DNA of 64,000 nucleotides from JAUXJB01 sp965226855. Its GTDB lineage: Bacteria > Myxococcota_A > UBA9160 > SZUA-336. The stretch covers positions 124,001 through 188,000 of the forward strand of contig CBDDEE010000027.1 of NCBI GenBank assembly GCA_965226855.1, in the 5' to 3' direction. Below are positions 18,786 through 26,313 of the stretch, piece after piece. The stretch's first letter is position 1. Each line of letters begins with the position of its first letter. The translations under genes were made by a program, and so were the position numbers. The notes under the pieces were generated by a model, which saw nothing but the letters and a program-made list of their open reading frames with translations, was not told the DNA's origin and searched no databases.

Positions 18786-19506
18786 CTGGAACCGTTGTTT
18801 AGCGCGCTAACTGCCCCGATGGTATGACGCCCAATCTCGGCGAATCGCGCAACTACCCGGAGCCACTGGCGCCGCCGGCAGGAGTCGCGGGCGAGTAATA
18901 CTCGCCTGCGCAAGCCGACTTCGTCGGCCGCGCGAGCAGCCTTCGACTGCGATGGCAAGCCAGCGAAGCTGGCCGCAACCTCCGACGCACAGTTTAGGAA
19001 AACCTTCGAGGCGTAAGAAGTGACGCGTACTTACGCTGAGCGTGTCTCAGGGAGCTGCATAGAGCCGCGTAGGGGTTTATCGGTGACGGCTCCCGGCTCC
19101 AAAACGGCTCTATCCGGCTCCACATTCGGAGGGGGGTGGGCACCCCCCGGTGTACCCCCCTCCCGCTCGGAGACCCCGGTATCGCCCGTCTCTACAGGCC
19201 CCGAAGGGACAGCTGTGCGCGCAATCTGGCGCTCTGGCGCTGGACGACGCGCGCGGGATCGAGCCAGGGCGCTGGGGGCGTTGAAATCGTCCCGCGGCCA
19301 GCCTTTCCCGCTGACGCCTCCCTGCCTGACGATCCCCATACTCGGACGCTGCGCCAGAACGCTGCTTTTTTGACCTACCCTCGGAACTCCGCGAAGATGT
19401 GGCCAGTGGGATGGGAGGCATTCAAGCAGTGGGGTGGCGACGTCGCTCGCCTCGACCAGCGCAACACCCTTCGAATGCCGTGGCGTCGCCCAGGTGATCG
19501 CGAGTT
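18786..19506. other. Intergenic stretch with short hairpins
   Basis: No gene supported in 720 bp. It contains three evenly spaced hairpins (18914-18973) and ends at the 60-bp repeat. Around 19390-19490 the plus strand reads WPVGWEAFKQWGGDVARLD, which could be a remnant but is not recognised. Confidence 0.4.
18914..18973. repeat. Array of three short hairpins
   Basis: GCCGACTTCGTCGGC (18914-18928), GCAGCCTTCGACTGC (18936-18950, four-bp stem) and GCCAGCGAAGCTGGC (18959-18973) follow each other at 22-23 bp intervals. They resemble REP-like intergenic palindromes. No T run follows, so a terminator is unlikely. Confidence 0.55.
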
Positions 19507-19566
19507 ATCGATAGGACGGGAAGGGCCATTTGTCACAACCCGAAAACCCTCTTAAACTCCCTATCC
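19507..19566. repeat. 59/60-bp dispersed repeat, copy 2
   Basis: 60 bp, one base longer than the copy at 17358-17416 and otherwise the same. It directly precedes, and apparently replaces, the 5' half of the VOC-protein gene fragment that starts at 19568. Confidence 0.7.
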
Positions 19567-19567
19567 C

Positions 19568-19867
19568 CCCGAGCTGCGGATCGGTGACTCGATGCTGATG
19601 GTGAGCGGCGCGGAGGAGCGCGAGCAGACGCCGGCCTTTCTCTACGTCTATGTCGAGGACGTCGACTCGGCGTATCGCCGCGCGCTGGAAGGCGGCGCGA
19701 CCTCCATCGAGGAGCCCAGCGATCTGCCGTACGGTGACCGCCGTGCGATGGTGCGTGATCGTTGGGGCAACACCTGGCAGATCGCCAACACATGGTGGTC
19801 GCTTCACGCTATAGCAGTACGGTGGAACGATCTGATCATTTGCCGAGCAGACGATGGCCGTCCCTGA
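19568..19867 (+). pseudogene. VOC (glyoxalase-fold) protein, 5'-truncated
   Basis: The C-terminal half of a PhnB/glyoxalase-like protein: LRIGDSMLMVSGAEE, FLYVYVEDVDSAYRRALEGG, and DLPYGDRRAMVRDRWGNTWQ, in which the Asp-Arg-WGN box is the typical closing motif. The N-terminal beta-alpha-beta unit is missing and the 60-bp repeat stands in its place. No start codon in a sensible context is seen. Confidence 0.7.
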
Positions 19868-20375
19868 AGAGTTCGTCACGACGCGGCTTCGGGCCGAGCG
19901 CCTCACTTCGGGTCACCGGAGTGCCCTGGATAGGTTTCACGCCGACACAGCAGTCATGGCCGAGCTCGGTGGGATTCGAGACGGGCAGCAGACTTCCGAG
20001 TACCTCTCGCGTAATCTCCGTCACTGGCAGGAGTTCGGATTCGGGGTCTGGATGCTCCGCGAGATCGAGGGTGAGGAGATCGTCGGGCGGACGATCCTCC
20101 GCCACCTCGATGTGGAAGGCGTCGACGAGGTCGAGATCGGATTCGCGCTCTACCGGGAGTTCTGGGGCCGAGGCCTGGCGACTGAGATCGGCGAAGCCTG
20201 TACCGCGATCGGTAGGCGGGAGCTCGGTCTCCAGTCGTTCGTCGGGATCACGACCTTGCGCAACCATGCATCACAGCGAGTGCTGGCGAAGCTCGGCCTG
20301 GAATGGGAGCGCGAGGTCGATATCGAGGGGACTCCCTGGCTGCTGCATCGCATTCGCTGGAACACGATGAGGTGA
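19854..20375 (+). CDS. GNAT-family acetyltransferase (RimJ/RimL type)
   Basis: 173 residues: TTRLRAERLTSGHRSALDRF opens like RimL-type enzymes, the acetyl-CoA loop reads YREFWGRGLATEIGEA, and the last motif is TTLRNHASQRVLAKLGLEWE. Members N-acetylate ribosomal-protein termini, antibiotics or small amines; the target here is unknown. Length is full. The ATG overlaps the end of the VOC fragment, and the next gene begins 5 bp after its stop, so they were probably an operon. Confidence 0.85.
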   Translation: MAVPEEFVTTRLRAERLTSGHRSALDRFHADTAVMAELGGIRDGQQTSEYLSRNLRHWQEFGFGVWMLREIEGEEIVGRTILRHLDVEGVDEVEIGFALYREFWGRGLATEIGEACTAIGRRELGLQSFVGITTLRNHASQRVLAKLGLEWEREVDIEGTPWLLHRIRWNTMR

Positions 20376-20380
20376 CTCGC

Positions 20381-20510
20381 ATGGACGCCCTTCTCGTAGT
20401 CGACATGCAGGAGGGGATGCTGCAGGGCGGCGCGAAGCACGGGCTCCCGGCGGTGATCGAACGGATCAACCGGATCGCCGCGCGGGTCAGGACGGAAGGC
20501 GGTGCGGAGC
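20381..20510 (+). pseudogene. Isochorismatase-like hydrolase, N-terminal fragment
   Basis: MDALLVVDMQEGMLQGGAKH is the opening of a cysteine hydrolase of the isochorismatase fold, with the catalytic Asp in VVDMQ, followed by VIERINRIAARVR. After about 41 residues the homology stops and the sequence runs into the DNA that precedes the tRNA-Thr fragment at 20695. It is truncated by an element junction. Confidence 0.65.
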
Positions 20511-20694
20511 TGGGCGTGGATGTCACCGACACTCCACCCCCGAGCGCTCAACGCGGTCCTAGAAAGCCAGTGTGCGAAACGGTGTGCGAACTGATCGCAA
20601 CAGGCGCAAACAGGGCGAAACCAGGGATACCGTAAGTCCCCGATTTTCCGAACGCAGGCAAACAGACCGCAACACGATGCAACGTCCGGGACGA
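20511..20694. other. Junction DNA before a tRNA remnant
   Basis: Several short direct words (GTGCGAAACGGTGTGCGAAC, and CGCAACAG / GCAAACAG variants) look like recombinase arm-site repeats. No gene is seen. Confidence 0.35.
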
Positions 20695-20735
20695 ATTCGT
20701 AATTAGCAGGTCAGCGAGTCCGCTCGTCGGCTCCA
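20695..20735 (+). repeat. tRNA-Thr-type 3' fragment, copy 2
   Basis: 41 bp matching 17093-17138 from the anticodon to the CCA, but lacking five bases in the T-arm and with one substitution, so it is more decayed. It is in the same orientation as copy 1, leaving a 3.6 kb segment between them. Confidence 0.6.
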
Positions 20736-20873
20736 GCAAGGTGCCGCGCCGCTGTGATGATGACGGTTGTCCCTCCTGCCGCGTCTCGCACCGCAAGCCG
20801 GCATCGAGAAGCCGACCCCGTCAAGATCCGGACGAAGACGCGCGAGTGACACCGCTGGTAGTACTATGCGTGA

Positions 20874-21863
20874 GTGAGGTACCTGGGCGCGTTGCTGCTC
20901 GTTCCCTGGGTGTGGCTCGGGGGCTCGACTGCCGCCGAGGACGGTTCGGCCGAGCTCACGGAGTGGCCCGTGCCTTGGGAGAAGACGCGGCCCAGGGACC
21001 CATACACGGAGAACGCCGAGCGCACCTGGTTCGTCGGCCAGCAGGGCGACTACGTGGCGTACCTGAGTCCCGCGTCCGGTGAGTTCCGGCGCTACAAGCT
21101 GGAACGGGGCACGGGCCCGCACAACCTGATCGTCGACGCGAACGGTCACGTCTGGTATGCGGGCAACCGGGCCGCGCACATCGGCAAGCTCGATCCCGCG
21201 AGCGGCGGGATCACGAAGTACCCGATGCCCGACTCCAAGGCCGGTGACCCTCACACGCTCGTCTTCAACCGGGAGGGGGACATCTGGTTCAGCGTCCAGC
21301 GGGGAAACTTCGTCGGCAAGTTGACGGTCGCCACGGGCGAAGTCCGCATTGTCTCGGTACCGACGCGGCGGTCCCGGCCCTACGGCATCGTCGTCGACTC
21401 GCGGAACCGGCCGTGGTTTACGGAGTTTGGCACGAACAAGATCGCGACCGTGGACCCTGAGACCTTCGAGCTCCGCGAGATCACGCTACCGCGCAAGGGC
21501 GCCCGGCCACGGCGACTCGTCGCGACCTCCGACGACAGGATCTGGTACGTGGACTACGCCGACGGATACCTGGGACGCTACGACCCCGAGCGCGGCGAGA
21601 TCAAGGAGTGGCGAGTCCCCGGGGGGGAGGCCTCGCGTCCCTACGGGATGGCGGTCGACGACCAGAACCGCATCTGGTTCGTCGAGACCGGGATCTACCC
21701 CAATCGCTTCGTCGGCTTCGACACGGAGAACTTGGAGTTTCTCAGCGTCAGCGAGATCGAGAGCGGCGGAGGCAGCGTGCGCCACATGTTTTTCCACCCG
21801 CCGAGCGCCACCGTCTGGTTCGGAACGGATGCCAACACCATCGGCCGGGCGCTTCTTCCATAG
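20874..21863 (+). CDS. Exported streptogramin-lyase-like (Vgb) beta-propeller
   Basis: 329 residues from a GTG. A signal peptide (LGALLLVPWVWLGGSTAAE) precedes repeated blades of the type GPHNLIVDANGHVWYAGNRA, RPYGIVVDSRNRPWFTEFG and RPYGMAVDDQNRIWFVETG, which define the virginiamycin B lyase/NHL-like propeller. True Vgb enzymes are cytosolic; exported relatives like this one are common in environmental bacteria and have no proven substrate. It lies just outside the tRNA-Thr islet and reads intact. Confidence 0.8.
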   Translation: MRYLGALLLVPWVWLGGSTAAEDGSAELTEWPVPWEKTRPRDPYTENAERTWFVGQQGDYVAYLSPASGEFRRYKLERGTGPHNLIVDANGHVWYAGNRAAHIGKLDPASGGITKYPMPDSKAGDPHTLVFNREGDIWFSVQRGNFVGKLTVATGEVRIVSVPTRRSRPYGIVVDSRNRPWFTEFGTNKIATVDPETFELREITLPRKGARPRRLVATSDDRIWYVDYADGYLGRYDPERGEIKEWRVPGGEASRPYGMAVDDQNRIWFVETGIYPNRFVGFDTENLEFLSVSEIESGGGSVRHMFFHPPSATVWFGTDANTIGRALLP

Positions 21864-22123
21864 ACGAGCCGTAGCCGGAAGGCGCGGCTGCTGCTTCCGG
21901 CGGTCAACATGGGCTCGGCTGTTCGTCTCGACGATGTTCCTCGCGGCTGCTTGGCTGCTTCTTCACGCACGCTGACCGCGTGCACACCGCTTACAAGGTA
22001 CCGTTCCATCGCGGCCCCCCTTGCGCACGGAGTGGACTCCGCGAGGGCTCTCGCCCCACGCGGCCGAGTTCGCTGCGGAGACTTCCAACGACTGACACCG
22101 AGCCCGAAAAGGTGGCGCGGGAG

Positions 22124-23008
22124 CTAGCGGACCTCGCGCATGAAGGTCTGGAGGGCCTCGATGTGCTGGTTGGGCTTCGTGAAGCCGGGGGCCTTCTCGC
22201 CGATCAGCGTCGCGCCGGCCGACATGGTCCGCATGGAGAGCGAGTCCGCGCCGAGCTTCTCCCACGCGTCGATCTCGCGGTGCCAGCGGTCGGGGCCGTC
22301 CCCGAAGCCGGTCAGGACGTCGATGCCGAAGCCCTCGCGGCGCCCGTTGGCGTCGAGGACGTCGGTCAGTCGGCGACAGAGTTCCTTGATCGGCTCGGCC
22401 GCCGGGCTGAAGACGAACCCGTCGCCGTGCTCGGCCGCCCGGCGGATGGCGGCCGGGCTCCGGCCGCCGAACCAGAGCGGGATCGGAGACGTAGGCCGCG
22501 GCAACAGGCCGCCGCGGTCGATGCGGTGGAAGGCGCCGTCGTAGTCGACGAGCGCGTCGCCCCAGAGCTTGCGCAGGAGCTCGACCTGCTCGTCGAGCAT
22601 GCGCCCGCGATCCCGGAACGAGGAGCCGAGCGACTCGTACTCGACCCAGTTCCAGCCCGTGCCGACGCCGAGCCGAAAGCGCCCCGCGGACAGCACAGCG
22701 ACCTCGACCGCCTGCTTGGCGACTAGCACGGTTTGGCGCTGCGGCAGGACGAGCACGCCCGTCATCAGCTCGATCGTCGAGGTCATGCCGGCGAGGTAGC
22801 CGAGCAGCACGAGCGGTTCATGGAACGGATCCGCCTCGGTGTACAGACCGAACAGGGGCGCGGCGCGGTTCGCGTGCTCCACGCCGAGCACGTGGTCGTA
22901 AACGATCACGTGCGAGTAGCCGAGCGCCTCGGCGGCCTGCGCCCAGTCGCGGATCACGATCGGGTCGTTCCCGATCTCGGAGGTAGGGAGGACGGCACCG
23001 TACTTCAT
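22124..23008 (-). CDS. LLM-class F420-dependent oxidoreductase
   Basis: Start ATG 23008 (MKYGAVLPTSEIG) gives 294 residues; an upstream in-frame start at 23035 adds nothing conserved. The luciferase-like barrel is complete: HVIVYDHVLGVEHANR, MTGVLVLPQRQTVLVAKQA, RFRLGVGTGWNWVEYESLG and PIPLWFGGRSPAAIRRAAEH. The pattern matches the TIGR03619-type F420-dependent subgroup, suggesting that the host makes coenzyme F420. The 5' flank is phage debris (23020 on), so its native promoter may be lost. Confidence 0.85.
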   Translation of the reverse strand: MKYGAVLPTSEIGNDPIVIRDWAQAAEALGYSHVIVYDHVLGVEHANRAAPLFGLYTEADPFHEPLVLLGYLAGMTSTIELMTGVLVLPQRQTVLVAKQAVEVAVLSAGRFRLGVGTGWNWVEYESLGSSFRDRGRMLDEQVELLRKLWGDALVDYDGAFHRIDRGGLLPRPTSPIPLWFGGRSPAAIRRAAEHGDGFVFSPAAEPIKELCRRLTDVLDANGRREGFGIDVLTGFGDGPDRWHREIDAWEKLGADSLSMRTMSAGATLIGEKAPGFTKPNQHIEALQTFMREVR

Positions 23009-23019
23009 CGCTTGCGCAC

Positions 23020-23775
23020 GTGAAGCAGTACTCAAGTGATATGAATCAAGGCAACGGAAACTGGAAGAAGGAAACGTTTACCTCTGGCGGTACTGCCCCT
23101 CCGACGCAGAACAAGCCGACCTTCGGCCAGGAGCGCGTACCCGTGCACCTCTGGAGCCCGGACGCGATCGAGCTAACGCAAGAGTTGGTAATGGACAGCA
23201 GTGCGAACCTGGAGGCCGCACTCGCCGAGCTAATCGCTGAGACCAAAAGTCTCGATGAGGATATCGCGTTCCTGCGCGCTGACGGCTTCGACAAGCCAGA
23301 GGGAATTCTCGCGTCGGGAGCAAGCGAGGTCGTGGTAGGCGATGCTTCGACGTATGCGGCGCCAGTCGCTGGTGACAACGGCCTCTCCTACGGCCGGATT
23401 GTCGACATCTACATCGATCTCGCAGCGCAGTATCGCGCCTCCGCCGTGTGGCTGTTCAACTCCGACACGTTTGGTCGGATCTTGAAGGTCGAAGACGCGA
23501 ACAGCCGACCATTGTTCCCGCTGAACGAACTTCCGGGCATGCTGATGACGCGCCCGTTCTTTGTGACGGAGTTCCTCGATGATCTCAGCGCCACGGCTAA
23601 CAAGCCGGTCATCTTTGGCGCGATGCGGCACTACTTGATCGCGGAGAGAGTTGACCTGCGAGTGCAACGACTCACCGAGCGTTTTGCTCCCAACGTCGCG
23701 TTCTTGCCATGGGCGCGAGTCGGAGGTCAGGTCGTGAGGCCGAGCGCGTTCCGGATCGGATCCGTGCAAGGGTGA
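23020..23775 (+). pseudogene. HK97-fold major capsid protein, N-terminally truncated
   Basis: The last ~200 residues are typical of tailed-phage capsids: TKSLDEDIAFLRADGFDKPE, then DIYIDLAAQYRASAVWLFNS, FGRILKVEDANSRPLFPL, PGMLMTRPFFVTEFLDD, and PVIFGAMRHYLIAERVDLRV with a closing ARVGGQVVRPSAFRI. The N-terminal delta domain and much of the N-arm are missing, and the reading frame begins inside the flank of the divergent oxidoreductase gene. It is a relic, not a working coat protein. Confidence 0.75.
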
Positions 23776-23832
23776 GGAGCGACACGATCCACGTTCAGAA
23801 CCTAGGACCTGACGGACCCTGACGCACCCTGA

Positions 23833-25134
23833 CTATTGGTCTTTCCGGGGCCTCTTGCTACGGAGCCGTAGCGTCGCGAGCGTGACAAGGGCCACCAGCG
23901 CAAGTCCCGCCGCACCCGGTTCCGGGATCTTGAACGCGTTGCCGCTCCCCGCCGCAGTCACGTAGACGTTGCCAGCCCCGTCCACGGCGATCCCGTTCGC
24001 GTCGGCCCCGTCCCCCGTCAAGTCGATGATCTCGGTAATCACGCCGCCGGGAGTGATCTCGAACGCGTTGTCGCTCCCCGTCGCAGCCACGTAGACGTTG
24101 CCAGCCCCGTCCACGGCGATCCCGACCGGGAGTTCCAGAGTGTTCCCGGCCCCGTCTCCTGTCGCGTCAATGATCTCCGTGATCACGCCGCCAGGTGTGA
24201 TCTTGAAGGCGTTGTGGCTGAAGAAACTCCCAGTTACGTAGACGTTGCCAGCCCCGTCCACGGCGATCCCGGCCGGGCTGTCCAGAGTGTTCCCGGCCCC
24301 ATCTCCTGTCGAGTCGATGATCTCGGTAATCACGCCGCCGGGAGTGATCTCGAACGCGTTTTGGCTCTCGCTCCCATTCGCAGCCACGTAGACGTTGCCA
24401 GCCCCGTCCACGGCGATCCCGATCGGGCCGTCCAGAGGGTTCCCGGCCCCGTCCCCCGTCGCGTCAATGATCTCGGTAATCACGCCGCCGGGAGTGATCT
24501 CGAACGCGTTGTCGGTAAATCGCCCAGCCACGTAGACGTTGCCAGCCCCGTCCACGGCGATCGAGTCCGCGCGGTCCAGAGTGTTCCCGGCCCCGTCTCC
24601 TGTCGCGTCAATGATCTCCGTGATCACGCCGCCGGGTGTGATCTTGAAGGCGTTGTGGCTGAAGGCTCCAGCCACGTAGACGTTGCCAGCCCCGTCCACG
24701 GCGATCCCGACCGGGGTTTCCAGAGTGTTCCCGGCCCCATCTCCTGTCGAGTCGATGATCTCGGTAATCACGCCGCCGGGTGTGATCTCGAAGGCGTTGT
24801 CGCTCCCCCCCCCAGCCACGTAGACGTTGCCAGCCCCGTCCACGCCCCATCTCCTGCGATGATCCGGTAATCACGCCGCCGGGTGTGATCTCGAAGGCGT
24901 TGTCGCTCCCCCCCCCAGCCACGAGCCCCGTCAGCCGGGGTTTCCAGAGTGTTCCCGGCCCCGTCTCCTGTCCCGTCAATGATCTCGGTAATCGTTGCGG
25001 CCGCACGCAAAGGCGTGCCTGCCAAAAAAGGCGAGGACCGCCAGCAAACCGCACACAACCACCCGCCCTTCCGCTAGGGCAAGAGCGGGCCACAGGGCGA
25101 GCATGCAGAGCAATGGCCGGATCAGTTCGATCAT
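23833..25134 (-). pseudogene. PEP-CTERM beta-propeller (NHL-type repeats), 5' end frameshifted
   Basis: From 24843 down, an open frame holds seven repeats of about 48 residues (GIAVDGAGNVYVA----NAF then EITPGGVITEIID and TGDGAGNTL), ending in IPEPGAAGLALVALVTLATL plus a basic tail: a canonical PEP-CTERM signal. The true start is probably ATG 25134, which opens a signal peptide (LLCMLALWPALALAE), but between it and 24843 the repeats are shifted out of frame more than once and partly duplicated. As it stands the intact part lacks a signal peptide and would not be exported. Confidence 0.65.
24805..24813. repeat. Nine-C tract in the propeller gene
   Basis: Nine consecutive C (G on the coding strand) lie in the Gly-Gly-Gly-Ser codons of a blade. 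A second nine-C tract, in a duplicated copy of the same blade, is at 24908-24916. Tracts of this length are prone to slipped-strand mispairing. Confidence 0.7.
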
Positions 25135-25462
25135 CGAGGGCTTTCTTTGCGCTCAGCGACTTCGGGTGAGTCGAGACGCGACCACGCCGCAACGCCTCTC
25201 GTAGTGCCCATGCGATCCCGACCTTCAGAGAGTTCCAGCTCATTGGTTCATCATTTGCGAATACTGTCAAGACGTTTCTGCGCCGTCAATGATGACAGTC
25301 GAGTGCTCTCAGGTCGTTCCGGGGGCCCTTGCTACGGAGCCGTAGCGTCGCGAGCGTGAGGGGTACTCGAATCTTAGATATCGATCGATCTGCTCTAGCT
25401 CGGAAAGCCGAGTTCCCTGGCGATCCCCGGTACTTGCTCCACGAATCGTTTCGCGATGCGCG

Positions 25463-25549
25463 CCCAACATCGCGTTCCTCCCGTGGGCGCGAGTCGGAGG
25501 TCAAGTCGTAAGGCCGAGCGCGTTCAGGATCGGATCCGTGCAGGCGTAA
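25463..25549 (+). pseudogene. Second capsid C-terminal fragment
   Basis: 28 codons, PNIAFLPWARVGGQVVRPSA then FRIGSVQA and TAA, nearly identical to residues at 23686-23772 of the first capsid fragment. The two differ at synonymous sites (for example GGTCAGGTCGTG against GGTCAAGTCGTA), so they are diverged homologues or an old duplication. Confidence 0.7.
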
Positions 25550-25692
25550 GGGTCTTATGGTCGGGATGGAACGGGCGCGATACCCAGGTCACGCCGCAAG
25601 GTCCAACCGTCTCTCGGTGAGGTGTGCACGCGACTCTCTGCCTGCTGGCTCGGACCCCGTAGCGGTCCTCTAGCGGTACTCTAGCGGTACGA

Positions 25693-25756
25693 CCCCGTAA
25701 GTAGCTGATCTACCGTTGACTTAATGGCGACGCCTTACTACGCAGGCAAGTAGTCG
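25693..25756. repeat. 64-bp dispersed repeat, copy B
   Basis: Ungapped match to 4970-5033 with six differences; the palindromes GTAG-CTGAT-CTAC and GGCG-A-CGCC are kept. It stands between phage fragments and the metal-transport genes and may mark an element edge. Confidence 0.6.
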
Positions 25757-25906
25757 GTGCCCCCCTGGCCCCCGCTGTTTTGCTGGCCCGCGTCACCTCG
25801 TGTACAGCCGGGAGGACCTCCCGCACCCGTCAAAGCGCTTTGGGTGGCGACACTCTCGCCGCGCGGTTGTAGGTTGCGGAAATGCGTTCTAGGCTTCGCC
25901 CCCAGG

Positions 25907-26242
25907 ATGACTCTTAGCCTGCGACGGTCCTCCGCGTGCCGCCTGCTCGTGCTGCTTGCGGCGTCGTACGTCACCTTCGCGAGCAACGTCGCGGGACACG
26001 CGCTGCTGGGCGCCACATACGGGGTCGCCGACGAAGGCGCCCCTTCGACCCCGGTCCACGACCAGAACGCCTGTCGCTTCTGCCAGGCCGGGGGCGACGC
26101 CTTCACCACAAGGCCGACTCATGTCGGCTCTCTGTTCCATCTCGACACTGCGCAGGCCCTGCGTCCGATGCGGACTGCGCCGCGCACCCCGGAAGCGAGC
26201 CCCGAAGCTGCTCGCGCTCCTCCGCACGATCTCTTCGTCTGA
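25907..26242 (+). CDS. Small exported Cys/His protein upstream of metal-transport genes
   Basis: 111 residues. A signal peptide (LLVLLAASYVTFASNVAG) precedes HDQNACRFCQAGGDAF, which holds a His, two Cys and a later His. The order resembles the short DUF2946-type proteins often found beside copper or zinc uptake genes. A metal-related role is inferred only from the neighbours and the Cys/His motif. It is 71 bp upstream of the porin gene and probably cotranscribed with it. Confidence 0.5.
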   Translation: MTLSLRRSSACRLLVLLAASYVTFASNVAGHALLGATYGVADEGAPSTPVHDQNACRFCQAGGDAFTTRPTHVGSLFHLDTAQALRPMRTAPRTPEASPEAARAPPHDLFV

Positions 26243-26276
26243 ACTCATCCTGAGGTCCGAAGAGAACCTTTGAACA

Positions 26277-26298
26277 CCTCGCCCCAGTAGGGGCGAGG
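26277..26298 (+). promoter_or_regulatory. Leader stem-loop before the porin gene
   Basis: CCTCGCCCC-AGTA-GGGGCGAGG is a perfect 9 bp stem with a four-base loop, 15 bp before ATG 26314. No T run follows, so it is more likely an mRNA-stabilising or translation-affecting leader than a terminator. The ribosome site GGGAG lies just after it. Confidence 0.5.
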
Positions 26299-26313
26299 CG
26301 GGAGTTTCGTGCG

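Larger units (their letters stand above)
25135..25906. other. Gene debris: capsid and PEP-CTERM fragments
   Basis: 25316-25362 repeats the last codons of the PEP-CTERM gene (minus strand, LATLRLRSKGPR). 25463-25549 is a second capsid C-terminus. 25663-25690 holds three near-copies of CTAGCGGTAC. The 64-bp repeat follows at 25693. No complete gene is present before 25907. Confidence 0.55.

Noticed and set aside
19020..19373. A 117-codon gene in the gap before the 60-bp repeat
   Set aside because: Composition is Pro/Arg/Ser-rich without any hydrophobic core, overlapping frames on both strands are equally open, and no ribosome site is present.
17358..19566. An integron cassette array bounded by attC sites
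   Set aside because: The two repeats are nearly identical and lack the RYYYAAC core and imperfect palindrome of attC sites. The adjoining genes are truncated rather than complete cassettes.
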